This document shows, one piece after another, positions 44,533 to 48,398 of a stretch of DNA of 48,398 nucleotides. Source of the stretch: Burkholderiaceae bacterium 16. Its GTDB lineage: Bacteria > Pseudomonadota > Gammaproteobacteria > Burkholderiales > Burkholderiaceae. Under the pieces are notes generated by a model. That model saw nothing but the letters and a program-made list of their open reading frames with translations, made no database searches and was not told where the DNA came from. Each line of letters opens with the position of its first letter. The stretch's first letter is position 1. Both the position numbers and the translations under genes were made by a program. Location: contig JYOD01000048.1 of NCBI GenBank assembly GCA_000955785.1, forward strand, positions 23,470 through 71,867, given 5' to 3'.

Positions 44533-44538
44533 TAGAAT
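44533..44538 (+). promoter_or_regulatory. -10-like TAGAAT immediately before a start codon
   Basis: TAGAAT is followed after six bases by the ATG at 44545, so a transcript from it would begin at the ATG (leaderless). No ribosome site precedes the ATG. No -35 at the standard 17-base distance is visible. Confidence 0.4.
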
Positions 44539-44544
44539 CAGTCT

Positions 44545-44814
44545 ATGAAGGAAAAACAAGAAATCTGTCCTCTTTGCGGCACTGAGGCCAAAGCCCAGCC
44601 CCGTCGCGGCAGCTACGGGCAGTGGGTGCGGTTCGAGTGCAATAACCCGGAGTGCGGCCCCGTCGAAATCAGCACCGGTGCCCGTCGCATGCTGCGCGAG
44701 CCCACCCGCAAGGCTGAGCTCCGCGCTCTCGCCCGCTCCAGCCGCGAGCACGGCAAGTTGCCGCGCCTGGGCTACGACGGCCCGCGCGGCGAGATCTACG
44801 TAGAGTTTGATTGA
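44545..44814 (+). CDS. Small zinc-ribbon protein
   Basis: This 89-residue protein has a Cys4-type ribbon: CPLCG at residues 8-12 and CNNPECG at about 32-38. A basic middle (REPTRKAELRALARSS) and an acidic end follow. It may bind nucleic acid or act as a structural zinc protein. It appears to be expressed from a leaderless promoter. Confidence 0.75.
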   Translation: MKEKQEICPLCGTEAKAQPRRGSYGQWVRFECNNPECGPVEISTGARRMLREPTRKAELRALARSSREHGKLPRLGYDGPRGEIYVEFD

Positions 44815-45176
44815 GCCGGCCTGACCAGGCCGCTTTGATTCGGCAGGTGCGCCGTCCGGTGTGCCGGGCCAGGCTTTCGATGTTTGGGACGTCCACTTCA
44901 TCCTGAAAGGCAAGGTTCCAGGTGCACGGCAGTTCGCACTTTCGTCGCAATGATGCCTAATACGGCGCTTTTCACCGGATATACCGGGCTGCTGCCGAGG
45001 AGCTATGGCAAAAATTTCCTTGCCCGGTCCCATGGTGGCCTGGTCGCGCCGCCGCTTTCCGTTTGGCCGTGCATCGTCCGCGGGCTGGCTTTCCTTGTGA
45101 TCCCCCGTTACATTCCAAGCAGTTTGTGAGCGTGCCGCGACCGACGGCAACGGTCCCGGCCTGACGAGGGAAGCTT
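44815..45176. other. Intergenic region with hairpin after the zinc-ribbon gene
   Basis: A hairpin of CGGCCT and AGGCCG (44817-44832, loop GACC) followed by CTTTGATT sits right after the stop and is a likely terminator. The rest, to 45176, holds no gene that I recognise. Confidence 0.5.
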
Positions 45177-45647
45177 ATGGGAATCACCACCGACGACCTG
45201 CTGGCCCTGGCCTGCGCCAGCGTCCTGACAGTGACCGTCGTCGCCATGCATTACGAGGCCCTGCGCTTGTTGTCGGGGATGAATCCCCGCCGCTGGACCG
45301 GGCGCGTCAATGTGGGCGTGCTGATCGTATGCATCATCGTTGCCCATATCCTGGAGGCCCTGGTGTTCGCGGTCGGGTACTGGTTGTCGGGCTCCGCGCT
45401 GGGACTGGGCGGGCTGTCCGGCCCGGGCCCGATCGCGCCCATCGTGTACTTTTATTTCTCGCTGGAAACCTTCACCACGCAGAGCCTGGGAGACATCTCG
45501 CCGGTCGGGGCCACGCGCCTGATCGCCAGTATCGAGCCGCTGGTGGGCCTGATCCTGATCGGCTGGTCGACCTCATTCACATACATCATCATGCGGCGCG
45601 ACTGGCAGACTGGCACTTCGAAACAGGCCGCGCAGGCCGAGGTATAG
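45177..45647 (+). CDS. Two-TM ion-channel-like membrane protein
   Basis: This 156-residue protein has hydrophobic helices near residues 8-27, 46-70, 87-97 (pore-helix-like) and 115-140. The loop TTQSLGDISPVG resembles the potassium-channel filter region TTVGYGDISP of Ion_trans_2 proteins, but the filter itself (TVGYG) is replaced by TQSLG, so selectivity may differ or be lost. A GAGGGAAGC ribosome site precedes the ATG. It converges with the cardiolipin synthase gene. Confidence 0.7.
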   Translation: MGITTDDLLALACASVLTVTVVAMHYEALRLLSGMNPRRWTGRVNVGVLIVCIIVAHILEALVFAVGYWLSGSALGLGGLSGPGPIAPIVYFYFSLETFTTQSLGDISPVGATRLIASIEPLVGLILIGWSTSFTYIIMRRDWQTGTSKQAAQAEV

Positions 45648-45657
45648 CCGCCGGACA

Positions 45658-47091
45658 CTAGAGAATCGGCGCGAACAGGGATGCCACATGCATTGCCACC
45701 CTGCGCAAGCTGGACCCGCCGATGTACTCGTTGCGGTCGATCCGCCGCGCCAGCGCGAAATCCTGCTCCAGCATTTGCGCCACGCTGGCGGCGAAACCGT
45801 GGTCGGCGGTCATCACCATCAACTCGAAATTCAGCCGGAACGAGCGATTGTCGAGATTGGCGCTGCCCACCGCCGCGGCCTCGTCGTCGATCAGGATGAC
45901 CTTCTGGTGCAGGAAGCCCGGCTGGTAGCGATAGATCTTGACGCCGGCGCAGATGGCCCGGTAGGCGTACAGCGTCGAGGCGGCGAAGACCACCAGATGG
46001 TCGCGCCGCGCCGGCAACAGGATGCGCACATCCACCCCGCGCAGCACCGCCAGCCGCAGTACGGCGAATACCGCTTCGTCCGGCACGAAGTACGGGCTGG
46101 TGATCCACACCCGCCAGCGCGCCGCCTGGATCGCCTCGACGAAGAACAGGGAGCAAGTTTCCTGCGCGTCGGCCGGACCTGACGGAACCACCTGGCAGGT
46201 CATGGCGCCGGCGACAGCGGCCGGCGGCGGCAGCAGCATCGGCACTTCGCGCGCGGCCCAGTACCAGTCCTCGGCGAATACCATCTGGATATCGAGCACG
46301 GCGCTGCCACGGAGCTCGATATGGGTATCGCGCCACGGCGCCAGCGGCGGTTGCAGGCCCATGTACTCGTCGCCGACGTTATGCCCGCCGGTAAACGCGC
46401 ATTCGCCGTCCACCACCACGACTTTGCGATGGTTGCGGAAGTTCAGCTGGAAACGATTGACGAAGCCCTTGCGCGTGGCAAAGGCGCGCGCCTCGACCCC
46501 TGCCGCCAGCAGGCGCTTGACATAGCTGCCCGGCAGCGCATGCGAGCCGATGCTGTCGTAAAGGAAATACACCTTGACACCCGCGGCGGCCCGCTCGCAC
46601 AGCAAGCGCTGCAACTCCTGGCCCAGATCATCGTCATGGACGATAAAAAACTGCACGATGACTACCTTCTTCGCGGCGGCAATGGCAGCGAAGATCGCGG
46701 CGAAGGTTGCCTCGCCGTTGACCAGCAGCCGCACGGCGTTGTTGGCCAGGCATGGCATGCCGGTCAGCCGGGGCAAGGCGCGCAGGCAAGCCTGGGAGGG
46801 CGAATGCACCACGCAGGCATCGCGTGCCTCGCGCTCGCCGGCATCCATGTCGTGCGTCACCTCGCGCAGCCGGTCGTTGTTGAAGCGGCGCGCATTGACG
46901 TAGCCGGCAAAGTTGCTGCTGCCCAGGATCAGGTACGGAATCAGGGTGAAGTACGGCATCATCACCAGCGAGCCCGCCCACGCAATGGCGCCGGGGGCGG
47001 TGCGCACCGTCATCACCGCATGCAGGGCGGCGATGACGCCGAGGATATGAAACACCAGCACGATCGCCGCGATTAGGGATGGGCTGAGCAT
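45658..47091 (-). CDS. cls: Cardiolipin synthase (phospholipase D family)
   Basis: This 477-residue membrane enzyme joins two phosphatidylglycerols into cardiolipin. Two N-terminal transmembrane helices (about 5-28 and 35-57) are followed by two complete HKD motifs: His221, Lys223, Asp228 in RNHRKVVVVDGE and His395, Lys397, Asp402 in FLHQKVILIDDE. The length matches ClsA. Confidence 0.93.
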   Translation of the reverse strand: MLSPSLIAAIVLVFHILGVIAALHAVMTVRTAPGAIAWAGSLVMMPYFTLIPYLILGSSNFAGYVNARRFNNDRLREVTHDMDAGEREARDACVVHSPSQACLRALPRLTGMPCLANNAVRLLVNGEATFAAIFAAIAAAKKVVIVQFFIVHDDDLGQELQRLLCERAAAGVKVYFLYDSIGSHALPGSYVKRLLAAGVEARAFATRKGFVNRFQLNFRNHRKVVVVDGECAFTGGHNVGDEYMGLQPPLAPWRDTHIELRGSAVLDIQMVFAEDWYWAAREVPMLLPPPAAVAGAMTCQVVPSGPADAQETCSLFFVEAIQAARWRVWITSPYFVPDEAVFAVLRLAVLRGVDVRILLPARRDHLVVFAASTLYAYRAICAGVKIYRYQPGFLHQKVILIDDEAAAVGSANLDNRSFRLNFELMVMTADHGFAASVAQMLEQDFALARRIDRNEYIGGSSLRRVAMHVASLFAPIL

Positions 47092-47264
47092 GGTCGTCGG
47101 ATTTAGATTTCGCCCGGCGGCGCCGGATCACAATGGCTAGCATTCTGGCATAGGCGCGGCCCGAGGGCATTGCCTGCTGGTGCGGCAGGCAGGATTTCTT
47201 CGCAAGGGGTAAGCTCTGAGGCTTTCGCACCCGGCCTCCCCTCGCCGCATCAAGGAAGAACGCA

Positions 47265-48284
47265 ATGTCAGAGTTCAAGATGGAATACCGGCGCCTGGGC
47301 GCCAGCAACCTGAAGGTATCGGCGCTGTGCCTGGGCACCATGATGTTCGCCGACCAGACCGACGAAGCCGAGGCTGGCCGCATCGTGGACAGCGCCCGCG
47401 CGCACGGCGTCAACTTCATCGACACCGCGGATGTCTACAGCAAGGGGGGCTCCGAGCGCATGGTGGGCAAGCTGCTGGCTGCCGACCGCCATGACTGGAT
47501 CCTGGCCAGCAAGCTCGGCAACCCGATGCAGGCCGCGCCCAATCATTCGCGTTACTCGCGCGTGTGGATCCTGCGCGAGGCGGAGGAAAGCCTGCGCCGC
47601 CTGGGGACCGATTACCTCGACATCCTCTACCTCCATCGCGACTACCCCGGTGAAAATCTCGAGGAGCCCGTGCGCGCGATGGGGGATCTGGTTCGCGCTG
47701 GGAAGATCCGGTACTGGGCAGTGTCGAACTTCCGCGGCTGGCGTATCGCCGAGGTCGCGCGGCTGTGCGATCAGTTGGGCGTGCCGCGTCCGGTTGTCTG
47801 CCAGCCCTATTACAACCTGCTCAATCGCATGCCCGAGGTGGAAATCCTGCCGGCCTGTCAGCATTTCGGACTCGGCGTGGTGCCTTACAGCCCGATTGCG
47901 CGTGGCGTGCTGACCGGCAAGTACCTGCCCGGCCAGCAACCTCCGGAGGATTCGCGCGCGGGCCGGGCCGATCGCCGCATGATGGAGACAGAATTCCGCG
48001 AGGAATCGCTGGTGATCGCGCAGACACTGAAGACGCACGCGGAGGCGCGCGGACTCAAGCTGGGGCAGTTCGCTACGGCGTGGGTGCTGGCTAATCCTAT
48101 TGTCAGTTCGGTGATTGCGGGGCCGAGGACGCTGGCGCAGTTCGAGGATTATTTTGGGGCGGTGGGGGTGGGGGTTTCGGGGGAGGAGGAGGTGTTGGTG
48201 GATGGGTTGGTCAGGCCGGGGCATGCTTCTACGCATGGGTATAACGATCCGAATTATCCGTTGATTGGGCGGCCGGTTAGGTAG
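47265..48284 (+). CDS. Aldo/keto reductase family oxidoreductase
   Basis: This 339-residue NADPH-dependent TIM-barrel protein has the catalytic tetrad Asp53, Tyr58 (FIDTADVYSKGG), Lys83 (LASKLG) and His124 (YLHRDYP). The C-terminal part has the SSVIAGPRTLAQFEDY cofactor loop. Near the end (from about 48120) codon choice shifts sharply to G-rich codons (GTG, GGG, TTG). Substrate unknown. Confidence 0.92.
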   Translation: MSEFKMEYRRLGASNLKVSALCLGTMMFADQTDEAEAGRIVDSARAHGVNFIDTADVYSKGGSERMVGKLLAADRHDWILASKLGNPMQAAPNHSRYSRVWILREAEESLRRLGTDYLDILYLHRDYPGENLEEPVRAMGDLVRAGKIRYWAVSNFRGWRIAEVARLCDQLGVPRPVVCQPYYNLLNRMPEVEILPACQHFGLGVVPYSPIARGVLTGKYLPGQQPPEDSRAGRADRRMMETEFREESLVIAQTLKTHAEARGLKLGQFATAWVLANPIVSSVIAGPRTLAQFEDYFGAVGVGVSGEEEVLVDGLVRPGHASTHGYNDPNYPLIGRPVR

Positions 48285-48335
48285 GTGGGTTTAACTTTGG
48301 GTTTAATGTTGGCTGCTTGACGTCAAGGGCCTTAA

Positions 48336-48377
48336 CGTCAAAGTCGAAATCAAAGTCTTCAAAGTCAAAGTCAAAGG
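48336..48377 (+). repeat. Degenerate GTCAAA tandem hexamers
   Basis: A run of GTCAAA-like units (GTCAAA, GTCGAA, ATCAAA, GTCTTC, AAAGTC) covers about 48336-48377 after the aldo/keto reductase gene. It probably belongs to an intergenic repeat that continues past the window edge. Confidence 0.55.
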
Positions 48378-48398
48378 CAGTTTCACCTCCCCTTCGGG

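Noticed and set aside
43312..45150. Minus-strand open frame spanning the activator and zinc-ribbon genes
   Set aside because: Crosses several plus-strand genes with clear motifs and has no family of its own.
1..48398. tRNA, rRNA, CRISPR arrays and insertion sequences
   Set aside because: No cloverleaf arms, rRNA blocks, regularly spaced repeats or transposase genes were found by reading both strands.

Overview
The window is high-GC DNA, apart from a few AT-richer intergenic stretches. Its gene families point to a beta-proteobacterium of the Burkholderiaceae, most likely a Cupriavidus-type genome. This is inferred from protein families and from the hairpin-rich intergenic repeats at both ends; no marker gene such as rRNA is present. 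I saw no tRNA, rRNA, CRISPR array or insertion-sequence transposase.

Region 1 (665-12963, all minus strand) is a catabolic block. An AtuA-family protein is followed by an AraC regulator, a two-gene unit (TIGR03084/DinB-like plus DUF2156), and then carboxyltransferase, acyl-CoA dehydrogenase, biotin carboxylase, enoyl-CoA hydratase and acyl-CoA ligase. This set resembles the acyclic terpene (citronellol/geranyl-CoA) pathway more than leucine breakdown.

Region 2 (13832-25591) is the most interesting part. A near-consensus sigma-54 promoter with an IHF site precedes wecB, nfrB, nfrA, a small secreted protein, a DUF2334 deacetylase, glmS and an ImpE/TagJ-like protein. A secreted glycoside hydrolase faces this row from the other strand. 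WecB, NfrB and NfrA are the parts of the poly-ManNAc exopolysaccharide system (the phage N4 receptor glycan) known from E. coli. Here they are packed with precursor supply (glmS), a possible tailoring deacetylase and a possible hydrolase.

Region 3 (26233-31536) is an accessory strip: a catalytically degenerate, truncated TreZ-like protein, a KfrA-like protein divergent from a tyrosine recombinase around a 14-bp-arm palindrome, a DUF4124-like secreted protein, a 5'-truncated GGDEF gene and small conserved proteins.

Region 4 (32163-34918) holds a CqsA/LqsA-type alpha-oxoamine synthase convergent with a CqsS-like sensor kinase, a probable alpha-hydroxyketone quorum-sensing pair. A canonical intrinsic terminator sits in the cqsA leader.

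Region 5 (35081-48398) holds ribA, a cobalt-type nitrile hydratase operon, a hybrid sensor kinase, a kinase plus NtrC-type regulator pair, a second divergent receiver-less sigma-54 activator, a zinc-ribbon protein, an atypical two-TM channel protein, a cardiolipin synthase and an aldo/keto reductase. The two sigma-54 activators are candidates to drive the sigma-54 promoter at 13851, but nothing in the sequence proves that link.
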